A stretch of 64,000 nt of DNA from Allolobophora icterica (lineage: Eukaryota; Annelida; Clitellata; Crassiclitellata; Lumbricidae). The notes beneath the pieces are model-generated. The model saw nothing but the letters and a program-made list of their open reading frames with translations. It was not told the origin of the DNA and did not search any database. Within the stretch, counting starts at the first letter, position 1. Each line of letters begins with the position of its first letter. Positions 11,171 to 21,874 of this stretch are shown in pieces. The stretch covers positions 13,036,088-13,100,087 of the forward strand of contig OY744610.1 in the NCBI GenBank assembly GCA_963556255.1. Reading direction: 5' to 3'. The position numbers were made by a program, and so were the translations under genes.

Positions 11171-11927
11171 CGTGTATTTCAACTGGGCCATATAATACAG
11201 ATTTCCAGCCACTGTAAAACGGAATATAATTATTACGTCCCGTAAATACATATATTTATATATATTTCTATCTCCGTTTATTCAAAAATTCCCACTGACA
11301 GAACGCAATGAGGTACAGTTCATTTGGGTACTGATTACATGCCATTAACACGTTTTTAAAACATCATGCAAGTCAAGACGCAGTTCTTTGTCATGAATCG
11401 TTCAGTATGACTGTAATGTAAACAATCTTATTCTTTACCACTACTTCTAAATATGTATTGGTTGATTTTTGTTACTTTTATGAATGTGATCTAGGTCGAT
11501 AGATGCAGATGATTGTTGCAGATTGATTGATGATTGTTTCCTGGCCCGGGCCCCATTTATCGCATACGCGTCACATTTTTTCTGAGTTTGGATTGTTGAG
11601 GGTTGAGCAGATTTAAAGGAGTCCTCAAATTGGTGAATTTATGTATCGCTATGATCATGATTTACTACCGTTGGTATTTAAAGATTTTTTTGCTGCACTT
11701 CTAATATTCACTCTCATGACACGAGAAACTTAGATTCCTATCATCAATTTTTTCTTGCACTAATACTCGACTATTCTCTATTAAATGTGCTGGTACCTTA
11801 ATATGGATTTATATTGCCCAAGCCATTCTTCACTTTCTATCCGTCCTTAAAAAGCTGCACTCCATATTTATCGGTACCGGCCCCCTATTCATGGGATCCG
11901 CCAGAATATTTGTACATACAACATATA
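11171..11927. other. Non-coding, nothing recognised
   Basis: AT-rich sequence without a supportable gene. Confidence 0.45.
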
Positions 11928-11978
11928 TACATACATACATGCATACATACATACATACATACATACATACATACATAC
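11928..11978. repeat. (CATA)n microsatellite
   Basis: About 12 near-perfect tetranucleotide units abutting the 5' side of a LINE fragment. Confidence 0.9.
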
Positions 11979-11979
11979 C

Positions 11980-12925
11980 TCGCAAAAACGTGCCATTGTG
12001 TTTCCCACTCTAAAGAAACCTAACCTGGATCCTAACCTCTGCCTAAACTATCGCCCCATCTCCAACCTCTCCTTCCTTTCTAAGACTCTTGAACGACTTG
12101 TTTCTTTGCAGCTTCTCCCTTACCTTGAACGGTCGAGTCTCCTTCCTCCCAGTCAATCAGGTTACAGGGCTCATCATTCCACCGAAACGGTCTTGCTCTC
12201 CATACTTTCTGACATTTATTCTGCTATTGATCGATCGGAACTCTCTCTGTTAGCACTCTTTGATGTCTCTGCTGCCTTTGACATGGTAGATCACGACATC
12301 TTATTGCAGCGACTTGAAACCTCATGTGGCATCCATGGCCTTCCACTTCTTTGGTTCCGGTCTTACCTTGCTGATCGTACGCAAATGGTTATCTGCGGAG
12401 ACTCCAGAACCCATTGGGTCAGAGTTAAATTTGGGGTGCCACAGGGCTCTGTCTTAGGCCCTCTCCTTTACCTCATATACACGGCTGACATTTCCGCTAT
12501 ATTTGCTAAGCACTTATCAACTGGTCATCTTTATGCAGATGATGCCCAAGCGCTCGTTCATGGCACTCCCTCTGCACAGCTTGCATTAACTGGACGTATT
12601 GATGCTCTCTCACGTGATTTACACCTTTGGCTGTCTTCTAATCGTCTCTCTTTGAACCCAACAAAGACGCAGCTTATATGGTTTGGTACTCGTCAGCAGC
12701 TCCTCAAACTAGACTTCCCACTTCTTGCTGAGAAATTTCCGTCATTCACTTTTCTCTCTAGTGTCCGTGACCTTGGTGTTGTCCTTGACAGTATGCTCAC
12801 CTTTTCTGAACACATTGCTAATCTTACCCGTTCTTCTTACTTTCACTTGAGACGGCTTAGAGCAATCCGACGCTCTGTCTCCTCCTCCGTTTTTACCACT
12901 ATCATCCACGCCTTCATAGAAGAGG
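11980..12925 (+). pseudogene. LINE reverse transcriptase (L2/CR1-like), truncated
   Basis: An open frame of about 310 residues includes LNYRPISNLSFLSKTLER, HHSTETVLL, LFDVSAAFDMVDHDIL, FGVPQGSVLGPLLYLIYTAD, HLYADDAQ and LSLNPTKTQLIWFG. These are consecutive reverse-transcriptase boxes. The 5' part (endonuclease) and the C-terminal end are missing. It runs directly into a GGA-rich tract at 12918. Bases 12402-12915 are highly similar to 31022-31555, so the two copies are recent relatives. Confidence 0.85.
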
Positions 12926-13030
12926 AAAACGAGGAGGAGAAGGAGGAAGAGGAGGAGGAGGTCAAGTAGGAAGAAGAAGAGAAGGAGGAAGTGGAGGAGG
13001 AGAAAGAGGAAGCGATGGAGGATAAAGGGA
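12918..13030 (+). repeat. Polypurine (GGA/GAA)n tract
   Basis: Almost pure purine for about 105 bases at the broken 3' end of the LINE copy. A polypyrimidine tract of similar composition lies at 13708-13790, so the two could pair as an imperfect inverted repeat. Confidence 0.8.
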
Positions 13031-14143
13031 AGATAGTTGTCCCCGCGGAGGCTGCGTCCAGGAGTTACTGCAGGTGCTCGTAGCCAGGGCCCCGCGGGAC
13101 GCGAAGCAGTCGGTAGGCCTACCGAATTCATGAATGTAACTGAGTCAGAGGACGACATTCTTGGCGTATATATGACCAGAATATGGAAAGGGGATTCCCA
13201 GAGGAAAGAGATCGCTTGATTGTAGGTAATACAACACCTACAAAGGACCAGGTAGAAATCAGTAAATTAAATATTTACGTATTCGACGATGAAAATACTA
13301 CTAACATATTATACTTGTTAAGCATCCTATCGCAATAGTTGACCCCTAGTGACTAATCGTTTGAGCCAACTATAGACTTTGTTTTACAAGATGCTAGTAG
13401 TGAAAGGGTTTTCAATTTAGAATTTTTAGTGGCATATCACATTTATCTATTCAAGTTTTAAAGATATTTATTTTCTCTTGTACATTCAAATAATGTCTCT
13501 AAGCTTAGCCCAAATCTGCTTATCGCACACTTACTCGTTCACACCAGGCAGAACATGAGGTCAAAGTCTTGTATACGGCTTTTCTCCCAACCTATGAAAA
13601 CATTATTTTAATAATCAATCGCTAGTTGATTCATAAACATTCTACGATGAATTAAACGCTACAGTGTCTGAGTTAATACATGCATGCAGATAGAAAACAA
13701 AACAATTTCCTTCTCCTCCTCTTTATCCTCTTCCTCATCCTCCTTCTCATCGTCTTCCTCATCCTCCTCCGTCTCCTACTGCTGCAATCTGTCTTAAGAA
13801 TTTATTGACAACTAAACGTCTGTTTCTGCTCAAGGACCCTAAAGGAGGCGTTCCATGCTACGAATTTTAATGATCTGCACTTAGACGCCTTTAAATTGTT
13901 CATCACAATGTCATATAAATCTTATTTTCGTTCAATCGTTAAATAAATACAGAATATTATCTAAAAGTTATAGCAATGTGTCCACAATATTAAGAGTTTG
14001 TGCCATCACCTGGTGTGCTAATGATGTTATTGACGCAGCGATGTTATTGTCATAGTACGGGATGTACTAAAATGGATTCAACGGGAAACATAACACTTGT
14101 CAAAAAAGAATATCTTAAGGTGAACAGTTGACTCAGACTTAAC
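13031..14143. other. Intergenic region upstream of the IgSF array
   Basis: Contains the (CCT)-rich polypyrimidine tract at 13708-13790. No gene seen. Presumably holds the promoter of IgSF copy 1, but no clear TATA box is placed near the signal-peptide exon. Confidence 0.5.
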
Positions 14144-14210
14144 ATGGGAAATGTTCAGTTAAAGTTTGAACTGTTCTTTGTTTGCATTCTCTTTCTACCA
14201 ACAACAAGAG
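14144..14210 (+). CDS. IgSF copy 1, exon 1: signal peptide
   Basis: ATG then 22 codons with a hydrophobic core (FFVCILFLP) and a small-residue cleavage region, ending in phase 1 at AGAG|GTATGT. Same length (67 bases) as the exon at 24551-24617. The start was chosen because both copies begin MGN and keep the same donor position. Confidence 0.75.
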
Positions 14211-14627
14211 GTATGTCATTCACATATTACTCAATTTTCCAAAAATGCCTATTATCTGAAGGAAACGTGCAATATCTCTATTCGCTTATAATTGTCAAAA
14301 GATCAAAACAGTAACACAGTCGCTGGATAGCCATCAACTCTCACTGACCCGATTGAGGCCTTTCCAAAAATCAATGACTCACGCTGTCTATCAAATCAAC
14401 AGGATATCTGCGGATCGCAGATTGTCATGGTACTTCAGCCTACCGTTAATGCTGTATTGAAAGTTTATATGAAGCAGATCAATGGATGCCATCGTTTATT
14501 TATTAAATGCCTCCTGAGTTGCATTAGCACGTTTGGCCAGTGATCTTGTGGTTGCGAATTATAGCGTGCTGAACCTAACTGATTCTGTGATTTCAGCGAA
14601 CATTAAAACCAGGAATCTGTGTTTCAG
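14211..14627 (+). other. Intron 1 of IgSF copy 1
   Basis: No gene seen. Its first ~110 bases match the sequence after the copy 1 stalk exon (17356 onward), which is the key evidence for fusion of the two copies. Confidence 0.6.
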
Positions 14628-14954
14628 GTACATACGAGCAATGTCTAACGACCCTAAGAAATACCGTTGTTTACGAGGGAACACAGAATACGATGATGAC
14701 CTGTGCAGCTGGATCTAATGGCTTGGTGTGGTCGGTCAGGCCAACGTCAGATCCGATTACAACTTATCAAATCACTAATTTTACTGGGGTTGTTAATTCA
14801 ACTTTAACGGAACTCTACGAAATTAGCGAAACGGGTTTAATTGTACACAACGCCACGGCAAATGAAACCGGACGACAGATATCTACTGCAGGAGGATATA
14901 TAGTTGAATTTGCAAACAACACCAAAAAGACCGCCGCAAAATTAGTTGTCATTC
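14628..14954 (+). CDS. IgSF copy 1, exon 2: Ig1 domain
   Basis: 327 bases, phase 1 to phase 1, acceptor TGTTTCAG, donor ATTC|GTAAGT. Encodes an Ig-like fold with VVYEG, MMTCAAG and LVWSVRP (cysteine then tryptophan). Several N-glycosylation sites occur (NFT, NST, NAT, NET, NNT). The usual second cysteine near the F strand is not present (GGYIVEFAN instead), but an extra cysteine lies at the N-terminus (TYEQC). About 109 residues, normal for a V-type domain. Confidence 0.75.
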
Positions 14955-15230
14955 GTAAGTTAAATAATCTTTCAACTTCATGATGCATAAAATTGCAATA
15001 AGATTTAAGTGCCGTAAAATAAGATTTAAATACCGTAAGAAGGAAGTAGCTTTTATGTGATAACTGACAAGAGCACACGCTATAGGCTACATTCTATACA
15101 ACGATTATAACATAACATAACATAACATAGCATAACAAGGGTTTTATGTATAGCATAACAAGGGTTTTATGTGGTTCAAAAGACGTGTAGTCTGTGTTAG
15201 AACCACTGCAAATTTACCTCGAACGCTTAA

Positions 15231-15390
15231 TAGCCCAATTTTCCTAGCTTCTTCTTAAAAGCTGTTATAGTGTCCACTGAGACAATACTATCGTCCAAAC
15301 CATTCCACAGGTCTACAACTCTTGCACTAAAGAATTTCTGCCCTAATGCTCCCTTCGGCCTCTTAAATAATTTATACCTTATATAACAAT
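15231..15390 (-). pseudogene. LINE ORF 3'-end remnant
   Basis: Minus strand reads RVVDLWNGLDDSIVSVDTIT and then a terminal FKKKLGKLGY, the conserved LWN-LP-like end of LINE reverse transcriptase ORFs. Confidence 0.6.
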
Positions 15391-15411
15391 AATAACTATA
15401 GGCCTGATGGT

Positions 15412-15652
15412 GTGGGGCGTGGTGGCTCAGTGATAAGTTCGGCGCCTTGTGACCGGAGGGTTGCAGGTTCGAATCCCACTCTAGCCGCTGCGTACGGACC
15501 TTGGGCAAGTCCTTCACTCGCGATTGCTCGTGGCGCTTCGGCGTGAAAATTCCGGCACAGTATCAAATGCTGTAGTCGGGAGCGCCTCTGAGTAGTAGTT
15601 GACTTCGAGAGGCGCTATAGAAATATCCGGAATAAATAAATAAATAAATATC
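15412..15652 (+). repeat. tRNA-derived SINE with LINE-type tail
   Basis: The head has an A box (GTGGCTCAGTGATAAG) and a B box (GGTTCGAATCC). The tail contains GGGAGCGCCTCTGAGTAG and a GAGAGGCGCTATAGAAAT partner strand forming a hairpin, followed by (AATA)n. The same tail hairpin ends the LINE at 32025-32075, as expected of a SINE mobilised by that LINE. Confidence 0.8.
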
Positions 15653-16447
15653 ATGTCTATTGGAAATAGACGTTTACCCGGAGAATAATTTATGCACCTA
15701 CATGTACACCTAAATAAAACCATATATTCGTGCATTGCCAAAACTCCTTTTGAGAAGTTTAGATTTAACGATGGATAGCATGAAACGATGTCGATCCTTT
15801 CCTGCGCAGAACTATATCGCTTCAGATTAGCAGATTAAAAAACAGAGTAAGCAGATAAACTAAGCGGAGTGAATTGTATTACAATTATAATTTTAATCTG
15901 ATATTGATAAAGCGCAACTTCGAGAAAAAGAATCATCAGTGGCGAACCCGGCCCGAACAAGTGAAATTGCCGCAGTGTAATTTAGACTTCCGACGCTTGC
16001 GCAAATGTTAAAGGGACAAACTGAGAAGCACGAGGCTCAGCTCTAGAGAAAGGCGATTCCAGCAGTAACTGTTCTCTGGATGTTCGATTCCACTTGTGGG
16101 TCCAACATAGGCAAAGCTTCTAGACTGAGCTGTATCAGTAATCATACTATGGATACTGGATAGTCAGAAGTCCAGAGGCAACCGACAGAAGAGTAGGCCT
16201 ACATCGACGCAGGACCGAGAAGACTGCAATGCAGAAGTTCCTGAGGTATGATGGAGCAGGACAAACAAAATAATTAGTCAGCAGCCTCATTCTGATTGAA
16301 AAAGTAATGTGTAGAAGGGCTTTGCATCAGCAATTGTAATTGCGATTTTATGTGGACATTTAGCCTACATAGCGCTCAACACGTAAACCGCAATCTTTTC
16401 GGCCTGCAATAAAACGGAGTATTGATTCCAGTGATTTTTCTTTCTAG

Positions 16448-16762
16448 GTTCTGGTCCAATCTGTTCCTGCAATCAATCAGCTTCAGCTAACGTCAATATA
16501 TCATGCACGGTGATTTATGCAGATCTTCCAACCTCTCCCATCGATGCAGTTATGAACTGGACAGTGAATGGTCAATTTTATACGAAAAGTAAACCCACAA
16601 GGACCTTCATTTATCCGAATGTGTGGAATTCTACATCGACCATAACCGTTTCTAACAGCAATTCTTCGACCTACGACTGCACTGTAACGTTTGCTGCTCC
16701 AGTATTTCCCAGTCCTCCATATATGGTAGAGAATGCACCTGATTTCAGTGCTGCCTGCACAG
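16448..16762 (+). CDS. IgSF copy 1, exon 3: Ig2 domain
   Basis: 315 bases, phase 1 to phase 1, acceptor TTTCTAG, donor ACAG|GTGAGC. Encodes GPICSCNQ, NISCTVIYAD, MNWTVNG and SSTYDCTVTF: both canonical Ig cysteines, the core tryptophan and a YDC motif are present. Additional cysteines flank the domain. If the intron is retained, the frame runs to a stop at 16798-16800 and ends EECQ. Confidence 0.8.
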
Positions 16763-17217
16763 GTGAGCATCCTCAAAGTTTGATAGAAGAGTGTCAATAA
16801 AAGGTTATTGTTGGAAAGGTAGTAAATGATTTTTTTCCAGATGATCCTGGTTCCTTGCGAACTTTTCCCGTTTTAACTGATCCGTAACAAATACAAAAAC
16901 AGATTTTTCATAATATTATGATAATTAGTCTCCAAAACTTTACCATAATATTTATTTAAAAATTACTTTAATTGATTTTCTGCGCAGGAAAAATCAATAT
17001 ATCAATACAGCATAAAATTCTCTAAAGAATCTCGTAGATAATGAGACCGCATCACTTGCACAAACTATAATAAGCGTTTCGAAAGAGATTCTGGTCCTGA
17101 CGGTCTTTGTTCGACAAAGTAAGTCCGTTAGGCCGACGGCCAAATAACTATATTCTGATAAACGTCAGATGTTCTCATGCAGTTTCAAAATATCGTTGTT
17201 TCCTCATCTTCACTCAG
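16763..17217 (+). other. Intron 3 of IgSF copy 1
   Basis: Homologous to 28398-28790 in copy 3. No gene seen. Confidence 0.6.
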
Positions 17218-17355
17218 TATGCGGTAGAACAACAACTGCAACAACAACCGAAAAAATTGCAACTGCTCGTCCAACATCGACAACTGAACCAACTACAACT
17301 ACTTTGCCAACATCGACAAATGAACAATCTATGACTTCTGGGCCAACAAGGAAAA
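17218..17355 (+). CDS. IgSF copy 1, exon 4: short Thr-rich stalk
   Basis: 138 bases, phase 1 to phase 1, acceptor CACTCAG, donor GAAAA|GTAAGT. Encodes CGRTTTATTTEK and TSTTEPTTTTLPTSTNE: a Thr/Pro/Ser-rich mucin-like spacer without the long repeats of copy 2. It splices in frame to the Ig1 exon of copy 2. Confidence 0.6.
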
Positions 17356-17902
17356 GTAAGTCAACCACAAAGTATTATTCATTTATTAAAATGTCTATTA
17401 CGTGAAGAAAACGTGCAATATCTGATCCACTCTACTACGATAAAATTAGCGACACAGGGGCACAGTCGGTCCAGTGATTGTTTTAACGTGCAGTGATACA
17501 CAAAATGTGCAGTGATGAAAGGCTATTACCCGCTGTTTGAGCATGAAATTCATAATTATTTATGATTTTTAGGCGCTCCGGCGCTCGACATGTGCAGTGA
17601 TAAATTTTCCTTAAAACATGCCCTGGGTCGGTCGATGGTTAAGCCGGTGAGACTGTATAATTGTTCTAGGCCTACTATTTGTGCGGTTTTGAGAAAATAA
17701 ATTCGCTAGTGAACCGGTTCAGGCCTCCGTACAAAAACTTGAGCTGTCTACCAATTCAACAACAGGCTGTGAATCGGAAATTGTCACGGTAATTGGCCTT
17801 TGATCTATCATTTGCGAATTCAACTCTGCTGAGCAGATTATGTGTTTACAGTTAACACTAAGCACGAAGACACGTCATTAGAGTGAGAAATTTTTGTTTC
17901 AG
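17356..17902 (+). other. Intron joining copy 1 stalk to copy 2 Ig1
   Basis: It starts with sequence matching intron 1 of copy 1 (AACGTGCAATATCT shared) and lacks a signal-peptide exon. No gene seen. Confidence 0.6.
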
Positions 17903-18229
17903 GTGCATTTGAACAATGTGTATCATCCCTAAGAAATACTGTTGTTTACGAGGGAGCACTGAATACGATGATGACTTGTTCAGCTGGACCTAATGGTTCT
18001 GCGTGGTATCTTAGGCCATACTCAAACACATCTTTAACTTACCAAATCACCAAGTTTGACGACGCTATACCCCTACCTTTAACTGGACTTTACGCAATTG
18101 ACAAAACGGGTCTAATTGTACGCAATACCACTACAAAGAAAACAGAACGATGGGTACCAACTGCAGGAACATACACAGTTGAATTCGCAAACAGCACCAA
18201 CAGGATCTCTGCTAAATTAGTTGTCATTC
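17903..18229 (+). CDS. IgSF copy 2, exon: Ig1' domain
   Basis: 327 bases, phase 1 to phase 1, acceptor TTGTTTCAG, donor ATTC|GTAAGT. Reads FEQCVSSL, MMTCSAG and SAWYLRP, with the same missing second cysteine as the other Ig1 exons (GTYTVEFAN). Residues between the conserved blocks differ strongly from copy 1, as seen in diversifying receptors. Confidence 0.75.
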
Positions 18230-18671
18230 GTAAGTAAACTATTTCGTGTAGCTTTCTAATCCATATCACAGGAATAAAATTGGAATTTCTCACCACATTT
18301 GCTTACTAAAAATCATAATCGGGGAAGCAAGTAGTGTCAGCTAAGATTTATTTAATATACAATAAACTGACAATCCAAGTTTTTCTGTCAAAACAAATCA
18401 AGTAACTTTTTCACCTTTTGTAAAATTGCACCATTTTTGCCAGGTTTCATCGCCATTTAGAATTAGAAACACTTATTAAATACATCGACTGAGATGAGTA
18501 AATTCCAGGAACAGTCAACAGATACATTGAACAGCATGAACCGATATTTTAACAGCGGCACCAGATTTTGTGTCCGTTATGAGAAGAAAAGTTGCGTAGA
18601 ATTAGAAAAGTACGGAAAAACATTTCAACGGCAAACTCTTTGGCCTACAATGAAATCGTGTGATTTCTTGT

Positions 18672-18760
18672 CTTCCGGGTTATGGTCCAATCTGTTCCTG
18701 CGATCATTTAGTAACCCACAGTGTATCGTGCACGATGATTTATGCGGATCTTTAAGCTGT
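18672..18760 (+). pseudogene. Relic of an extra Ig2 exon
   Basis: Matches the first ~80 bases of the Ig2 exons (TGGTCCAATCTGTTCCTGCG, then GTGCACGATGATTTATGCGG) with its own acceptor-like TTCCGGG, then stops matching. It indicates an additional duplication event that was later lost. Confidence 0.65.
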
Positions 18761-19024
18761 GTCAAGTTAGCCAAATTTTTAATTCCAGAAGCTTAGCAGG
18801 TTCAGATTTGTAGAACAGTCTAAAGATACACCGAACAGCAGGAATCGATAAATTAATAGCGTGTGCAGATTCTGCCTCCATTCTAAATAGATAAGGTTGC
18901 GCATAGACCTGTAGAATAATATTGCATAAACATCTCAACACTGTACAATGCAATAAAACTGTATTTTGATATTGTCGTCCTTCCAAAGTTCAAAAGTGAA
19001 CAAGCACTATCATTCGAAAGAACA

Positions 19025-19130
19025 TCCACTGCGCTGGGTCGCTACGCAGTGGCTTTAGGTGGATTCGACCGTGTGACCCTGAGGTTACAAGGCAGAGAAC
19101 ATACCGCTACACCATCGCGTCGAGCAAATC
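19025..19130 (-). repeat. tRNA-like SINE head
   Basis: The minus strand has TGGTGTAGCGGTATG (A-box-like) and GGTCGAATCCACC (B-box-like). One B-box base differs from consensus. No tail identified. Confidence 0.45.
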
Positions 19131-19196
19131 TCAGCGACAATGGTTTCTGTTTACAATAGCACCGAGTATTACCTTTAGTGACGTTTTGTCTTCCAG

Positions 19197-19511
19197 GTTC
19201 TGGTCCAATCTGTTCCTGCATTCAATTAACTCCCGACAGCGTCAACGTATCATGCACAATGATTTATGCAGATCAACCAGTCTCTCCGATCAATGCAGTC
19301 ATAAACTGGACAGCGAATGGTAAAATTTATACAACAGATGAACCTACGAGGACTCTTATTACACCATATGTATGGAATTCCACATCGACCATCACCATTC
19401 CTAAAAGCGATTCTTCGACCTACGACTGTACTGTAACATTCGCTGCTCCACCGTTCGCCAATCCTCCATATCTGGCGAAGAATGCACCTGATTTCAGTGC
19501 TACCTGTACAG
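19197..19511 (+). CDS. IgSF copy 2, exon: Ig2' domain
   Basis: 315 bases, phase 1 to phase 1, acceptor TTCCAG, donor ACAG|GTGAGT. Reads GPICSCIQL, NVSCTMIYAD, INWTANG and SSTYDCTVTF with both canonical cysteines and the tryptophan. Intron retention would end two codons later (TGE, stop). Confidence 0.8.
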
Positions 19512-19834
19512 GTGAGTGAGCGTCTTTAAATTTCGAGGAAAAGAGCTAATTTAAGATTATTGTTCGAAAGCTTTTTAATGGATTTTGTCGGATTAATGGT
19601 AGTGCAAAATAATAGTCCCCGGAAACTTTTCCCCATGTAACTGGTCCCGCAGGAACTTATCACAGACTAGTGTAAGATGTTTTGCCCATTCGCTTCGTCT
19701 AAGACATTTTCCTAAATTTGCATTTATGAGGCTTCCAATTAAATACTATAAAAATTCATCATAGCTGTTTTTTTCGTTCTTCGCTTTATCACATGTACTT
19801 TGTCTTTGAGGTTTTTCTTTACATGTTTTTTCAG

Positions 19835-20699
19835 CATGCGGAACAACAACAGCTGCAACAACAACTGAACAACCGACAACAATTGGGTCATTGTCAACAA
19901 CCGAACAACTTACAATTACTGAACCAATATCAACAACCGTACAACCGACAACGACTGGACCAATATCAGCAACCGAACAACCGACAACTGGTCCAATATC
20001 AACAACCGTACAATCGAAAACAACTGGATCAATACCAACGACCGAAGAACCGACAACTATTGAACCAACCGAACAACCGACAACTGGTCCAATATCAACA
20101 ACCGTACAATCGAAAACAACTGGATCAATACCAACGACCGAAGAACCGACAACTATTGAACCAATATCAACAACCGAACAACCGACAACTGGTCCAATAT
20201 CAACAACCGTACAATCGAAAACAACTGGATCAATACCAACGACCGAACAACCGACAACAACTGGACTAATATCAACAACCGAACAACCGACAACGACTGA
20301 ACCAATATCAGCAACTGAACAACGTCCAACTGCTGGACCAACGTCAAATGCTAAACCAGCAAGAACTTGTCGGCTGTTATCTAAATCCAAACCACCATCA
20401 ACTACAAGATTACTGTCCACAGCTAAACCACAAGCAACTACTCGGATAATGTCTACAACCAAGCCACATGCAGCTCCTCGGCTAATGTCAACTGCTAAAC
20501 CAACAAGAACTTATCAGCTAATATCAAGAGCCAGGCCAGAAACAACTACTCAGCAAACCACAAGCAGCTACTCCGCTAATGTCTACAGCCAAGCAATCAA
20601 CAACTACTAAACCAGCAAGAACTTATCGGCTGATATCTGTCACTCAACCACCTGCAACTTACCCGAACCCAACTACTACTAAAGAACCTTCAACATCAG
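19835..20699 (+). CDS. IgSF copy 2, exon: long Thr-rich stalk with repeats (frameshifted)
   Basis: Acceptor TTTTTCAG, donor TCAG|GTAAAA. It encodes a mucin-like stalk: first ~33-72-base repeats around TTEQPTTGPISTTVQSKTTG, then 36-base repeats around KPQATTRIMSTT. The exon length is 865, not a multiple of 3. One 36-base unit (20532-20553) is cut to 22 bases, and the resulting shift ends the upstream frame at 20608-20610. The downstream frame (from 20579) continues to the donor. Either a broken allele or a length-variable site. Confidence 0.65.
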
Positions 20700-20844
20700 G
20701 TAAAAGACCAACCAGCGCAGTTGCCAAATGCCGCAAGTTGCGATATATTGAATTTATTAGTACGGAGTTAAAAGTAGTTTAAAGTAGTTTTTGAATGGCG
20801 TTTTGAGTAATTATACTTCCTTGTTGCTTGATCCAATTTTGCAG

Positions 20845-20930
20845 TTGTTGTAGTCGTTCTATACCATGTAATACTTGTGTTTCTTTATGATGCCGATCAA
20901 ACCTACTTGATTAGATACAGCTATCTGAAG
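20845..20930 (+). CDS. IgSF copy 2, exon: probable transmembrane segment
   Basis: After acceptor TTTTGCAG, phase 1 reading gives VVVVVLYHVILVFLYDADQ, a hydrophobic helix. A donor CTGAAG|GTTACA would end it in phase 0, matching the frame of the tail exon at 21875. Another possible donor is at 20941 (GTCAGC). Boundaries are tentative. Confidence 0.5.
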
Positions 20931-21574
20931 GTTACAGCTGGTCAGCCTCTAATTATGAGTATCTGAGAGCAAATAAACACTTACTTAACAACTTCATAAC
21001 GTTACTCACAACTGAAATTGATATGGCTGAAAATGACTCTATCATGTTCAGATTTGCATTAGTATGGCAATTCTGATTTGAAGGTTGCCTTACTATGTAA
21101 AATAATATTGAGATGAAGAGACGAAATTAACGAAGATAAATGTAAATCTATAATGGACATTTATAGTTGTACACAGCATTTTATCACGTTCATGCATCCC
21201 ATTCGCTGCATGGCCAGCTGATTCGACTCTGTTGTCCATTGCAATCTACCCGCGCCTCAGATTCACATTTCCGCACCTGAGATTCGCATTTCCGCTCCTC
21301 AGATTCGCATTTCAGTGTGACTTCGTGCGCATTAAAAATGTTCGTAATAAATAAGTAATAAATAAATAAGACATGGTTTTGTTCAAATGCGAATAGCATA
21401 GGGTGTCCTTCAATAGATCAAGATTGTAAAATATATCGTATAATGTTGCATTTATCTAATAATTACGGAAATATTTTTGTAGTAATAACAAACTCGGTCA
21501 ATGAGAAGTACAGCATTTGACATTTAAAAATTCATATATGATATTTTATGCCATTTCTTTTCAGAAGCTTTAGT
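20931..21574 (+). other. Intron before the tail exon
   Basis: No gene. Three imperfect ~27-base units of CTCAGATTCGCATTTCCG lie at 21250-21320. A ~65-base stretch at 21178-21243 recurs at 22043-22110, either side of the tail exon. Confidence 0.5.
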
Positions 21575-21576
21575 AT

Positions 21577-21838
21577 TCATTTATTCATTCATTCATTCAT
21601 TCATTCATTCATTCATTCAAGTTACCTACTCAGAAGCGCTCCCAGCCTAACCACGGTTATATAAACTGGACTTAAGTAACTTATAAAACACAAGTGAACT
21701 ATTCTTAGGAAACAGGCGTATCTGCAATGGGAGATGATTCCAGATGGAGGGGCCGACCACAGATAAAGCATGACGCTGTCTAGTTGTGTTGGTAGAACGA
21801 GGAACCAAGAGCTCACCCGCAGAAGAAGAGCAAAGTAT
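21577..21838 (-). mobile_element. LINE 3' end with (GAAT)n tail
   Basis: Minus strand encodes LLVPRSTNTTRQRHALSVVG and IWNHLPLQIR, then a stop, then GGGAGCGCTTCTGAGTAG and a (GAAT)n tail at 21577-21619. 5'-truncated L2/CR1-like copy inside the IgSF intron. Confidence 0.75.
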
Positions 21839-21874
21839 AAATATAATGAAATGACTGTTTGCTTTGAATTTCAG

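Larger units (their letters stand above)
14955..16447 (+). other. Intron 2 of IgSF copy 1 with LINE and SINE insertions
   Basis: Includes a (CATAA)n-like tract at 15110-15135, a LINE 3' fragment (15231-15390) and a SINE (15412-15652). The stretch 15830-16290 matches 27575-27960 in copy 3, showing that introns were duplicated along with exons. No separate gene. Confidence 0.6.
18230..19196 (+). other. Intron of IgSF copy 2 with relic Ig2 exon and SINE
   Basis: Holds a decayed Ig2 exon start (18672-18760) and a minus-strand tRNA-like SINE (19025-19130). No other gene. Confidence 0.55.

Noticed and set aside
15412..15490. Functional tRNA gene
   Set aside because: tRNA-like head continues into a SINE body and a LINE-type tail.
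20153..20347. Other stalk-region frames on both strands
   Set aside because: Shadows of the same repeat.
19746..20462. 238-residue minus-strand frame rich in VVDIGPVVVGCS
   Set aside because: Antisense of the Thr-rich stalk repeats. The frame fits only because the repeats are multiples of three.
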